A stretch of DNA of 64,000 bases. It comes from Kappaphycus alvarezii. Lineage: Eukaryota; Rhodophyta; Florideophyceae; Gigartinales; Solieriaceae. Positions 20,641-31,580 of this stretch are shown piece by piece; the stretch's first letter is position 1; every line of letters starts with the position of its first letter. A program made the translations under genes and the position numbers. Below the pieces are notes generated by a model. The model had not been told where the DNA came from and ran no database searches. It worked only from the letters and a program-made list of their open reading frames with translations. The stretch spans positions 186,001-250,000 of the forward strand of contig NADL03000639.1 in NCBI GenBank assembly GCA_002205965.3, read 5' to 3'.

Positions 20641-20938
20641 GAACGACTACGTCTACCAAGTCGAGGATCTACGCACTGGCCAATTGGACGACATCCATGC
20701 CACTTGTCTCGAGTTTTATCGAGATGATGCCCTCGACACGCGGGTGATAATGGATCACGTCTTGCAGTCAGAGATAGGCATGCCTGTCCACCGACTCATG
20801 GGACTGCAAGACGGGCCCGACGGTATTCAAGTCATTGTCCGTTGGAAGGGACTTGACAAATCTGAAGAATATCTCAAGCCTCTCCAGAACGTCTTTGAAG
20901 ACGTCCAAATCATGGTCAAGCGTATGCTCGCACGCTAG
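20609..20938 (+). pseudogene. C-terminal integrase tail with chromodomain, gypsy element 1
   Basis: The best-kept reading frame of the element (109 codons, open). It starts after a TGA upstream and reads LNDYVYQVEDLRTGQLDDIH, CLEFYRDDALDTRVIMDHV, then the chromodomain-like QVIVRWKGLDKSEEYLKPL and FEDVQIMVKRMLAR. Chromodomains steer integration to marked chromatin in known chromoviruses. Its persistence may be chance. Confidence 0.85.
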
Positions 20939-20987
20939 ACCATGGCGGCTGATCTAGTCGCCAAAGCGAAGTCCGCTATGTCTCTTT

Positions 20988-20999
20988 GAAAGAGGGGAG
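20988..20999 (+). other. Polypurine tract of gypsy element 1
   Basis: GAAAGAGGGGAG, twelve purines ending exactly one base before the TGTGGT start of the 3' LTR: the plus-strand primer site expected there. Confidence 0.85.
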
Positions 21000-21324
21000 T
21001 GTGGTGCTGGCACTTTGCAGTGAACAGACCCACGTCCATATCGGCCTGATGATATGTTATTCTCGCTAACAGACCTTAATGGACAGCGCTAAGTCGCCAG
21101 GCTCTTCAGTCGGCCCTTTTCCGCCAGTTGTAGGGCTGGCTACTTCACATCTAGTTCCGGTCTCCGACCCTCGATGTCATAGATTGGAGGTATCGATCTG
21201 ACCTGATCACCCCACGTAAGGCCGACTCACTGATCCTTTGTAAAGCTTTCCTTTCTTTCGTCTTTTAGTCTTCCTTAGGCTTAAAATCCCTTTCCTACTG
21301 CACGGCCGCGCCGGGCAGACCACA
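21000..21324 (+). repeat. 3' LTR of gypsy element 1
   Basis: Begins TGTGGTGCTGGCACTTTGC and ends GACCACA, giving perfect terminal inverted repeats TGTGGT/ACCACA. Pairs with 15919-16243. Confidence 0.93.
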
Positions 21325-24300
21325 TACGGCCTGCATAAATGGTTCCAAAGAGTACATGCGTTTGGTAAAACACCGCTTCATTAATTCATTAGAGCCTATG
21401 GGCGTATTGAGTACTGCGAGTCCCTCGTTGTAAGCCTGTTGGATCTCCCACGGGTACCCGGCTTTAACTGCCTCGCTTAGGGCTGTGGACATCATATCGT
21501 ATATTTAGCGTTGCCCAGTGTTGGGGTCGTAAAGGTCACCTCAGACTGGATTTGAATAAAAGGTCACCTCTTACCCAGTGTAAGTAAATCAGAATGGATT
21601 GCCTCAGGAAAGGACAGAATTGCATGCATTCCAAGGGAGGGTCGTGCTTGGCCACTATGTAACTATATTTATGGTACCACAGCTGCAGGAATATGTCCTG
21701 GAGCTCCTTGTCGCCCCTAGACAGCTGCAATGTGTCCTTTATCTTCATGGTTAGCATATGGAGCCAAAGGGACACTGGCTGGGGAATAGAAAACTACCAA
21801 GGTCATAGGGCACTGGTAATGCAATATATTCACCAGTGCCCCACTGTACACCTCCCATGACAAGTGCCCCTACCAGTGGCAATATTTTCTGCACAATTTT
21901 TGTTACTGGCAATTGTCAAAATTGCAATTATATTACCCCTACCATGCAATAGCTAAATCGTGTTGGCCATCACTCATTGAGAATACATCATTCCTCGTCG
22001 AAGGATCGCGAGTCTAATGACTGTAGTGGGCTCTAGAATCGCTATATTTCATGTACAAACGACCATACTAAGCCATGTCACAACTGCTACCGTGACGTGG
22101 CCCATTATGGCCGGTTGTATAAAAAAATAAAGATTTGTGAGCCCTGTGTCACTCTTGCACCCAGCGCGGCCGCTTTCGGGCGCTTTTTGTTGAAACCTTC
22201 AAAAAAGGCCGACGTTACGGTCGGCTGAGGCCGATTAGAGGTCGGTTTATATCCACGAATATAAGAAGCGGCATGTTGGTGCCATCAAGGGGTCTTCGCC
22301 GGGATGTTCGCATTTGCAACCGACCATGTTTTCCCGCGATTCCGAAAAAATTTGAAAAACTGTCAAGAGCTAAAAAAATAACCCACTTATTAATCATCCC
22401 CACGCTCATCCCTCGCTATCCGCACATACCGATAGTTCTCGCAAAGCTCATCTGTAGATCTGATTATGCCATGGTTTGGGATTGCTTTTATGACACCAAT
22501 GCTATTTTCTAGTACTTATTGAAACTTTACATGGCGCTGGGCTGGGTAAAACAGCATAAAGGAACATGACTGCGGACCAGCGCTGTTTACAACTTGTGCA
22601 ACATTTTAATGAACAATTAATGCAATAGTGCTTTGACGAATAGTCAAGGCGATGAGTGCGGCATAGGATTTTATAACTTAGAATGCTTTGGGGGTACATG
22701 AGAGGTATAAAGCAATAACTCATGGGGAGAGATGATGAAAAACAGCAACTAAAACAAAGAGAAGAGCTTGCCCGTCCCTATGGACATTAATTAAAGCTCT
22801 CCCGTCTTCCATCACAGGCCACTCTCCGATTGTGGCACCCTCATCTGGTTTACCCCACCACCACCTTGGCATCGCCATCATCTGCTCACCTAACTCATTT
22901 GTCGTTATTTGCTCCTCTCCGTCATCTGCAATCATCCACTTGCCATCCGGGCACTCCATCTTCTGCCCCTCCACGGCCGTCCGCCATCATGAGCTCCTCA
23001 TTGCGACATCCAAGACCATCACCACTCCGCTCCTGCAGACATACGCCATTACCCAGTTGTTCCTGTAGTGCACTTGGCACTCACATTGTAGTGCCATCGC
23101 AGAGCTGATTTTGGTGATATTTTTTTTGATCCGATTCACTGCTAACCAACAGGAACTGTACTGTAAAGTAAGGGCAATTTTAGCTTGTCGCCCACTATTA
23201 TTCCGTTACTGTATAACCACCCGAGAGGGTTTGAGGTCTTGCAATCTGGACCACTCGGCCCCAATTTGGACCTGATGTTTCCGCACGTGAATGGCAACTA
23301 CTGGCCAAGTGTCGAATTTACTTATCTCCAACTTGGATCTCCCTTACTTGGCTGACCCTAACTTCACTCACCCCCCGTCGTAGATAACCCTAATCTACCT
23401 AACTAGTATTTATAACTACCTGGCCACTAGGGCCCCAGATTAAGCAGCCATCCGGTGTTGGCACTGAACTTGACTCCCAACTTCCGCTTCTGCAGAAACC
23501 TTGCCAACGGCAACTTTGGCTATAGACACGTTTATCCTCGCGGGTCCCCCTTTTTATTCCCCCCCTCTCTATCCAATATTATAGTACCCTTTTGTTGTTT
23601 CGTGATATTTACCGACATTTAGCGCCCCGGACTCCGCGTCTATTACAAATAGGAACTTGAAGGTTGTCGTTGGTGACAACATCTTTATCTCCAAAGGAGA
23701 TATTCAGCACTGCCGACCCACTGCTACATCTTCTTTGTCCAGTATTACACCTCTAGTGTCTACAGTTCTTTGGAATCGATCCTTATCAAGTTTCTAGCAT
23801 TCCGCGGATCACGGCCCGGCCTTACAACCCGGAGGACAAGTATACCGTACAGCCGTCCAAGGAATTACCCCGCTCTTCCAACCCCATTTCTCCTCACCGT
23901 CGGCGAGCTGTGCTACTGCATCGCAGGGTGCTTAAAGTGAAATAGGGTCAGCGAACACCCTGTGGATCTTGGTGTGTGTGTGTTGGTTTTCTCATTGCTG
24001 ACGGTTTTCCGTTCCTAGGCGAGAAGAACTCCCCTACCGCGCATTGCACTACAGTTCCTCTAGCATCAATCAACGCTCGGAGTCCGCCATCATCCACTTC
24101 GAATCTATCCATCCACTTTCATCCCACCCCATGGTATCTGCTGCCCCATCACTCCATCATCAGCTTCCACCTGCTTCTATCTGCTTCACCAGCCGCAAAG
24201 GACGCCTTAACCTTCCAAGCGCCCCCCCTCGCTTCCCACTCGCTCACACAGCAGCTCTCTCAGCAGCTCCCGAGCATCTGCCTCACTTTTTCACCCGGTA

Positions 24301-24403
24301 ACTTACGGTCCATCTCACCTCCCAGCTCCCCCTCAAGCTCCTCCACCATTGATCGGCATCAATTTGCTTACAGCCGTGATTATGTTGCGGTAAAAAAAAC
24401 TAT
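21325..24403. other. Gene-poor stretch after gypsy element 1
   Basis: No recognised protein. CAGTGCC/AGTGCC words cluster at 21795-21870, like those near 14.7 kb, and GGGCACTGGTAATGCAAT near 21797 resembles GTACTGGTAATACAATTT near 14666. A GC-rich hairpin, CCGAC/GTCGG, lies near 22210-22226. Frames at 22720-23108 and 23976-24407 are low-complexity Ser/Pro/His-rich and look accidental. Confidence 0.4.
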
Positions 24404-26097
24404 ATGACGTCAAAGAAGCGTAAGATCGTGACTACAGAGTCTCGCCGAGCGGAAGCAGAGACTGTAAGCCGTGCTTTTGTGAAGGAAAGTAGCGGTGCAG
24501 TGTATAAGAGGAAACGGAAGCAATTGTACATTTCGTCTTGACAAGGAACTGGAGTATGGAGGGATATGTATTGAACCAGAGGTTCCTGGGGAATCGAGCT
24601 CTAAGATCGTGGGTAAGATACTGTAATTATTCCATTACGAGATAGCAGAGAGTGGATGCGACCCCGGTGAGGTTGTAAATATAACGACACTGTGTAGTGT
24701 GTATAAGAGGAGTTTTCGGAGAGACTGGAAGTAGAAGACGTTCCCAGGCGGGAAAACAGCAGGGAATACTGTTAATGCACTCGAAGTGGAAGGCTCAATG
24801 AGGAAATATAAGAGGATAAAGAAAAACGTTGCTACAAGAGGGCGCTTTCCATGCAGATACCGTTACATGGAAAAAATGGAACGATATGCAGCTCTTATTG
24901 GGGCAGAATCCCTCCAGGCACGGTACGTCATGGCTGCGTCATCTGTTTGCTTCAAGTTATGGTTGCGTTTCGATGAACTATTCAATATTTCTTTGGAAGA
25001 CGTCAGTTTGGATTCTCTGAACGATCAGAGGGTCACGTACGTTGGGATTTGTCTGAAAGGCGCAAATATGGAGTAACTCTGACGGCCAGCTTGATGCGAT
25101 ATATCAGCAACATGGTGAGTCATGTATTTGTGCATTCACTAATTTAAAAGTTTGGGTGGAGTGTTATCAGTCCATTTTTTACCGTCCAATGCAGCCTGGG
25201 GACCTGTTCTTCCTCATGCAGACGAATTAGTCACTCAAATCAGTTTCAGTACAAATATGAACCAGCAGAATTTCATGAAAATGTGAATTATTGGGTTGAG
25301 CGTTGTAACATAATGCCCAGAAACGCTGCGGAGAAGCACTTGGGATTTTCAAGATTCACAGCTTTAAGAGGTATGGTGCGCAACATAGGTTCCTAACGGG
25401 GAACGAGAATATGGCCAATGCATGTTGTGAAATGTGGGGCGGGTAGGGCAGTGGCGATGATGTGAACACCATCATCCGTTACCTTCTGAAGGAGACTTGG
25501 AAATGCGAAGAAAGCTACATACTCTACATATTCAACAGTGGTAACGATCTAGAATTTAAATATAGTGTGGAGAGTGGGGAGTATCTGCAGCGTGAGCTAA
25601 GTGACATGAGGCTCGCTCTTCACGGGGCTTCAACGATTTGGAGCAACGAATTATGATACAACTATCGGCCCAACCGGATTAATTGTCAGAGCTGTGTAAG
25701 GAGAGACATGATAAATCCGAGGGAACATGCACACGTACGGGAGAAAAACAGTTATTAATATAGTACGCAATCCAACTCCTGCAACATTGTGGTCGGAGTA
25801 TGACATCGTTTCGAATTGTACTTCTATTTCGCCGGTTAATCACTGGCATCAAATAATTGAGCACTGGAGGGAGGGGTGTATTGCTCTCAACCTTGTCGTC
25901 CTGAGTAATTGGCCAAAAAGGCAAAGACGAAGGCTATGAAGTCCAAATACCACGAGAGAAAGCTAATTGCTGAAGAGTATGAGGTGCTTGGAGAAAGGAA
26001 GTTTGTACACAATTACAGTCTGGACGAAATATCATTATCCGAATTGAAGCAACGACTGCGAGCACGGAAGAGGGCCGTAGCAGCGTACGCGTCGTAA
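24404..26097 (+). pseudogene. Possible tyrosine-recombinase (Crypton-like) element relic
   Basis: A 45-residue Lys/Arg-rich frame (24404-24541, MTSKKRKIVTTESRR) is followed by 24786-25076, which reads LIGAESLQARYVMAASSVC, LWLRFDELFNISLEDVSL and VTYVGICLKGANME. The line R-x-D-E-L-hydrophobic-x-L-x-x-x-D and a following lysine strand recall the R-box and beta region of tyrosine recombinases as found in Crypton/DUF3504 proteins. Next comes TNLKVWVECYQSIFYRP with QPGDLFFLM (near 25135-25225), similar to the xPL(F)F stretch before the C-terminal half. The catalytic HxxR and Tyr are not clearly identified, so the call is tentative. Frame changes and stops throughout; the end at 26097 follows a Lys/Glu/Arg-rich frame starting 25909. 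Confidence 0.35.
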
Positions 26098-26205
26098 CAG
26101 TATGCTGAATGCAATAACTTCCCGTCACTGGAGTCCAGAATATAGTTCAGGCAGTAGACGTTTGTAGCCTTACCCAGTTCTTCGTAGTCACAAGTCTTTG
26201 AATCA

Positions 26206-26706
26206 ATATAGGCATTCAAGCATGTAATTTGCAGCGGGGCGGTGTAGTATGCACATGTAAATGAACAAATGCCTGCCAATTCTTTGCAAGGGTGTCGACA
26301 TATCTAGAATTTCCGCACATGATGTCACCCAACTCATCATGGGGTGCTTGAGCAAATCATTTTCGACGCTGCGAGAGTATACTACTTGACCAGCAGCTTT
26401 TTCCAATATTTCGTTTTCATTTGCGGACAGCCTGGTTGGATTCTTGAATGGCAAGCATGCGTTCCTCTTTAACTACAAATACTTTAGCAAGCCGTTTACA
26501 GCCCCCTAGGACAATTCTTTCGGATTAGTTTCGGCTCTCAGCAAAAATCTCTGATGAAAGTAACTTCTTAAGAATTCCTTCCACTTTGTACAATCGGGTT
26601 TGTCGAGATTGAGTCGGGCAGAAAGGGGCGCATGCACATATTCCTCAAATGAGTGATCCAAATCTGGATCGGGAGTGTCAAATACCATGATAGGAGTACG
26701 GTGCAC
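26206..26706 (-). pseudogene. Unrecognised relic, one frame with two stops
   Basis: Minus-strand frame starting MHRTPIMVFDTPDPDLDHSF, continuing ARLNLDKPDCTKWKEFLRSY, and after two TAG codons NEILEKAAGQVVYSRSVEND and MSWVTSCAEILDMSTPLQR. The sense is protein-like and stays in one frame over 500 bases. A shifted frame carries it on to about 26013 (YIDSKTCDYEELGKATN). Not recognised; neighbours suggest a mobile-element gene. Confidence 0.33.
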
Positions 26707-27225
26707 GCAATTCGGACGGAATCAGAAGATGAGATATTGGAGGAGTGCGACTTGTGGGAGGAGGGGTTTTGTAGACGAGGGAGGTGCAGTCCACGACTAC
26801 TGAGTGACAAAGGGGACCCTAAAAGTTCGATCGAGCTCATGTCGTGTGCAAGAGCCGATGGGTTCATGATGTGCAAGGTTGATTGGTGGAAGGATTTGTG
26901 TTGAGTATTCGACACAACTATTGATGTCGACTATGTGACGAAGTAGAAGGTTGTGCGTCGAGCAAGGGACTTTGGACAATGTGTTGAGCGGGCGAAGAAA
27001 GGAAATGTGTGGAGAGGGCTACATATGATATTGTTTCGGGGGTTTGACATCGAAACATGTGTGAACGTATTGGCGACATAAAATGATACTGACCGGAAGC
27101 AAACTTTTGAAATGTGTAGGTACATGGTGAATTGCCTGAAATGATTTCAGTACGGGAATGCCGACCCGTATGTGTACCGGGGAAACACAAAAGGATTGAA
27201 ATCGTTAAGTATGTTCGAAAACTAG
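26653..27225 (+). pseudogene. Unrecognised relic, one frame with four stops
   Basis: Plus-strand frame reading IRTESEDEILEECDLWEEGF, CARADGFMMCKVDWWKDL, then after a TGA VFDTTIDVDYVTK, RARDFGQCVERAKKGNVWRG, and DTDRKQTFEMCRYMVNCL up to a TAG at the end. Four internal stops and no frame change. It overlaps the minus-strand relic by about 50 bases, so these are distinct. No family recognised. Confidence 0.33.
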
Positions 27226-28209
27226 GAAAGAAGCAATAATCTGGATGTCACCATAGCAACGCAATTGTAGGCAACGAGACAGGAGCACAGTCAAATGTGC
27301 ATGAATAGATGTCGAGTTAGCGACATAACAATAAATTTTTGTATATTCAAACAACAGTAGGTGTCCGTGTATAACATACCTTAGCTTCTCGAGGTATCTA
27401 GGGTGGCATCATATGTTACAGGATTCCGATAGTATGGCTACAGTAGTTGTAGTTGTACCAGTACCCACTTGTAGTTTTATATCGCATGTATGACACAGGA
27501 AGGTTGTATCATACGGACGACAGACAGCTAAGGAGCATGTGTCGCCACTATTACGAAGCATAAGTGTGTCGGGTTAGCAACACAAAGATGTATGTCGCTA
27601 ACCAAACACATGAACATTTATCGGTATGCTGACACAGACGCAGTGTTCTGTGTCAGTGCAGCGACACATACCTGTTTGAGGCATGTTAAATACCCGATAC
27701 ACAGGAAGTTTGTTGCATGTTCTACACATTTCCGCGGCGCCTTGGTCGGAACCAAAGTTGAGTCTCAGATTTGGAGGTATCCTACTACTACATCTAAAGG
27801 CGCCGCACATGTATTCCATGACTGTGTCGCCACTACACACACCTGTGTCAACCTGCCTACAAATTAAAACATTGCAGAACTGGACTTTACTTCTTCAAGT
27901 CATGAGGGTACTCAAGCGAGCTCATCGAGCTCAATACCTCATTTCCTTTCCCAACTCACCTCTCTCGCACTGCTGCTGTGCACCACAGGAAACTTAACCG
28001 AGCTCACGCCAAGGCTTTACCTCTCGCCCCAAAACTGGCTCCTCCATTCCCCCCCCTCACTTCATACCGGCGGCACTGTACAGGCTCGGAAGGGGAGGCA
28101 CTAAGTCAGCCTGTCCGTGCATGTTCTTGTTCCTCCTTCCCCCAACCTACCGTCTCAGATTGCAACAAAATACCTCTTGCCCCTACTCCGCGTTGTCCTC
28201 TTACCCCTC
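27226..28209. repeat. TGTCG-rich hairpin field
   Basis: Between 27290 and 27860 the words TGTCG, TGTGTCG and their complements recur many times. Examples: TGTCGAGTTAGCGACA near 27308, GTGTCGCCACTA twice (about 27540 and 27825), GTTAGC facing GCTAAC near 27570-27600, and a perfect 9-bp inverted repeat CTGACACAG/CTGTGTCAG at 27629-27637 and 27648-27656. A second patch of the same words lies at 30440-30520, on the other side of the minus-strand relic 28210-30158, so these could be subterminal repeats of one DNA transposon. Confidence 0.45.
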
Positions 28210-30158
28210 CTAATAGTTGTCTTTGCCGTCCTCCCCGTCTTCGCCCTCTTCCTCGTTCTCCCCGCCGTCGCCCTCATCTTTTTCCTCGTCGACGACATCC
28301 ATGGTATCTGCATCGCCTTCCCACCGCCTTCACTCGCATTAACAGCTGCTTCGTTACTCCCAGCCGGTTATCCGCTCCCCCTGCCGCCGCTTCAATCTGA
28401 ACTGCCGCCGCTTCACTACCACACGGCTCTATTGATGCCGCTTGACTGTCAGAAGCGCTTGCTCGACTACGGGTGGACCGTCTCGAAGGGAGTTAGGAGG
28501 CTGTGGGATTCTACACAGAGGGGGGCGCATCCGTTGCCCGAGCACTCCTCCAGTGGGCTTGTCTTCGAGACAAGGAGACCGACGGATGACAGCGCTTGGT
28601 ATTCTTTCTTCACAGCCTCCAGTTTTGTCCGGATGAATATTTTCGTGCAGCGGTACAATATCAAATGGTCGAACATGTCCTACAGGAAACGGTACATACA
28701 TCGGCTATCCTGTCGAGCGTGGCACAAGTTTTGGACCTAAACTACTCATCCTCCACAACATGTCCTCATCCAAAGGCCTATCTTCCGTCACATCAGGCTC
28801 CGTGTCCGGAGTGGGAATGTTTTCGTCATAAACTTCGGCAAACATACTTGCGAACGCCTCTATCCTGCAGCGGTACTTCCTAGCAAATGCAGCATCACCT
28901 TTTAAATGGTATTAATGGCTTCCATCCACTACGTGTCTAACATAGGTGGTGTTCCAGAACATCTTCTTACTCTTTCCCTTCAACTTTCCTGCAAAACAGC
29001 GACATGCATAGATTTTTTATTCTGCAAAAGCAACTCCCCCGCTTGTTTCTACAAAGAATCTGCGAATCCTCTGAAGGAATCGGGTGGAGACGGCGCGACA
29101 TGAGTACTAGGGCGTAGGTGAGTCCTTTGCTTGTCGAAGCTTCTACGAACCTGGCCTCCACTCTGAACTCCCTCCATGTCTTCCCCCCTGACTTAATACC
29201 CCAGCTCATGGATATCTGTGGCTTTTTTCTGCACATTCTCCATTATCAACACCCATTCCGTCAGCAGTAATGTCTCCATCAATGTTTCGCAGAAACAAAA
29301 ACACCTCCGCAACTACAGAAGTGGTGACGTGGTCTAGAGCAGTTTTCAGAGTTGTCGTGGCAGTGCCGGACCCTACTGTCACTTCTCCGTCAGAAAGGAA
29401 TACCTTGTCAGACTTCAGCAACTCTTTTGCCAAAGTTTCGAGACAATCCATCACGAGGTGCTTCCCAACCCTTCCAGTAAAGTCTAGACGAACAGATTCT
29501 GCCCATGCTTAAATGACCTTTATAAATATCAAACACCCCTCACTGCAGATTACATGAAACATAGGAACGTCAAACCCACTGGGGACGCTACCAAAACGGA
29601 GTAACCCAGCCCTGCGACCCACACGATAAGAAAGCTTGGGTCGTTGATTCTCCAATTCACGTCCAGTTGCCCTTTGTTGCTCATGTCTGGGAGCCGGTGG
29701 TGCGCTTCTGGAGGGCCTATCGAACATCTCTTAGAGCAAAGCGCAGAATTTTACCTCGTACCCCGACTTTTAATATACTTGAAAACATAACGGGGTACTC
29801 CGCGATACTCAGATCATTATAGTGGTAAACGACATCATTCTTAATGTTTTCCAGTTTCTCCGCTTCAGACTCACCTGTCACGTTGCTAAAGAGTTGCAAG
29901 AGGCGTAATAGTACTCATCTCTCACACTCTTTGCGAAACGCTCGCTGTCACCTTCAATTACGAAGAAAACAAACTGGGAGAAAAGAACTGTCGTCAGCCA
30001 GAACACCATCTCTAAATTCTTCGCAGCAGCGGCGAGACTACCTTTTGCAGATGAAACAAGCAGATTCAGGGGTTTCGCGTCAATTTCATGATTCTGTCGC
30101 GATTTTTTGTCGTTGTGGGAGCGTTGGCCGAGCCACTAGTTTCGTTGCACGGCATGAT
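28210..30158 (-). pseudogene. Unrecognised degenerate gene with acidic tail
   Basis: About 1.95 kb of protein-like sense on the minus strand. It starts MPCNETSGSANAPTTTKNRD (ATG 30158), continues AAAKNLEMVFWLTTVLFSQ and FFVIEGDSERFAKSVRDEYY, then TGESEAEKLENIKNDVVYHY, MDCLETLAKELLKSDKVFL, GIKSGGKTWREFRVEARFVE and FASMFAEVYDENIPTPDTEP, and ends with an acidic run DEGDGGENEEEGEDGEDG and TAG at 28212-28210. Several stops and frame changes, so about 650 residues originally. The acidic end and absence of a signal peptide suggest a nuclear protein; I cannot name the family. TGTCG-rich patches lie on both sides, so it may be the gene of a DNA transposon. Confidence 0.4.
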
Positions 30159-31397
30159 GGCATGACAAATAGTGCCAGTGGTGTGACACAACGCGTTTTG
30201 TCGAGAAACAGATGAAGTTACGTGGGAGCGCAGGCGTGTGTTTGCTTACACGGCAGGCGGTCTGGTAGGAAGGGATATGGTCGTTTCGGGGGCGTGGCCG
30301 GGTGTGGATAGAGGGATAGAGGTGGTCGGTTGGGGAACGTTTGGTCGGTTGTAATTGCCGCAACGCGTTTTAAGTAGCGAGGATATGACATTTTTAACGG
30401 ATTCTGGTCTGCGGTAAAAGATACGTTACATTACCTTGTGTTGGGGTGTCTACACATCGCACCTTTGTGTGTCGGGATGTCGACATACTGAATTGCTTGT
30501 GGTGGGGTGGGTACATCGACCAGTTAGCTATTTGGGGGTCAATATTAGGGACGTGTAAAAACTTCACAAAGTTTGAAAGTTTGAAAGCGTTTTAAGATAT
30601 TGGGGGCGCCAAGGAATATTTCAGGGCGTAATGCTGGACGAACCCCCTAACCGACCAAGCTAGGGGGATTTCATAGTCGTTACGCCCACGAATAAATAAC
30701 ATTGAGCGCAGGGATAGAAAACAGGAGGCGTCTCAGATTGCGGGAACTCAACCCGTCGTGAGGAGGGAACGGTTTTGGTGCTTTATTAAATTGAGGCAAT
30801 GGCGGTTCTTACTGTAAGCACGGTTGGATGATTGCCACGTAGACGCCGCTTCGTTACACTTTAAACTGCGGCTGCATCTCTTACGGTAAGCAATTCTGAT
30901 GAAGGCCAAGTAGAAAATTTATCGCTTGTGCAAGGAGAGTTGGAGTACGATCACGACTGGTCTAACAGGAGTATGTAAATGTCAACTTGGAAACCCTTTG
31001 CTGCAAATTTGGTTCCTCAAATCTCCGCTTGTTCCCTCTCATCTCCCTCCGCTCCCTTTCCCTCCTATAAACGATTTTCCTTTTTCCAAGTCCGTTTACT
31101 CGCTCCCGGGTGTATACCGGCAGTTGGATTGCACCGCGGCACTTCACCATTTTCACTTGCTCGCAGATGAAGAAAGGGCTCGGGCGGAAACGCAAGGGAA
31201 AAGTAAGGATGTCGGGGTATATAGGCAGTACAGTGGGGGTAGGAAAATGCCGGCAGAGCGGGCAGGGAAATGTGGATGTGAGAAAAGGAGGGGCTATGTG
31301 ATATGAAGAAGGGAGGTTACCTCGCCATCTTGCAAGATCCGGGCCGGTAGCGTACAATAATCTGGAGAACGTGTGGAATAAAGAGATTAATATATGC
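30159..31397. other. Stretch without a gene, with a nested hairpin
   Basis: No coding sense recognised. Contains TGTCG words at 30440-30520 and the nested hairpin listed separately. Confidence 0.4.
30624..30687. repeat. Nested 64-base hairpin
   Basis: GGGCGTAA (30624-30631) pairs with TTACGCCC (30680-30687), and inside them CCCCCTA (30643-30649) pairs with TAGGGGG (30661-30667). Both pairs are exact. Confidence 0.7.
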
Positions 31398-31580
31398 AGA
31401 GTACAGTACTGTGCGGGCCCTACAGCGAGCACTGTACAGTATTATACTGAACAGCCCTATAGTTTGGGAGATGCGTTTAGAGGTTTCGCGACGCATCTCC
31501 CCAAAATGCGCAGTAGTGTTGCGTCTTAGTTGCACGGTACAGCACAGTACACTTAGTACTGTGCTGTACCGTACCAGTTA
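31398..31580. repeat. GTAC palindrome block with two strong hairpins (possible solo LTR)
   Basis: AGAGTACAGTACTG and GCACTGTACAG near 31400-31440 match the LTR-like core at 40.4 and 46.4 kb, including a following AGCCCTATA. Hairpin A: GGGAGATGCGT (31466-31476) with ACGCATCTCCC (31491-31501). Hairpin B: CGGTACAGCACAGTAC (31535-31550) with GTACTGTGCTGTACCG (31556-31571), a perfect 16-bp stem with a 5-base loop. Confidence 0.65.

Larger units (their letters stand above)
15919..21324 (+). mobile_element. Decayed Ty3/gypsy LTR retrotransposon with chromodomain
   Basis: A complete 5.4-kb element with two near-identical 325-bp LTRs, gag remnant, protease, reverse transcriptase, RNase H, integrase and a C-terminal chromodomain, in the order of Ty3/gypsy (Metaviridae-like) elements. 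A polypurine tract directly precedes the 3' LTR. Flanks GACGG (left) and TACGG (right) look like a 5-bp target-site duplication with one change. Coding sequence has many stops and frame changes, so it is not autonomous, yet the LTRs are still very similar, suggesting moderate age. The protein sense, including the chromodomain tail, resembles gypsy elements I know from oomycetes. Confidence 0.93.

Noticed and set aside
28117..28740. Longest open plus-strand frame in the repeat zone (207 codons) with a run of apparent membrane helices
   Set aside because: The hydrophobic run is the complement of an acidic, purine-rich tail on the minus strand (DEGDGGENEEEG...), and the minus strand has the better protein sense across 2 kb.
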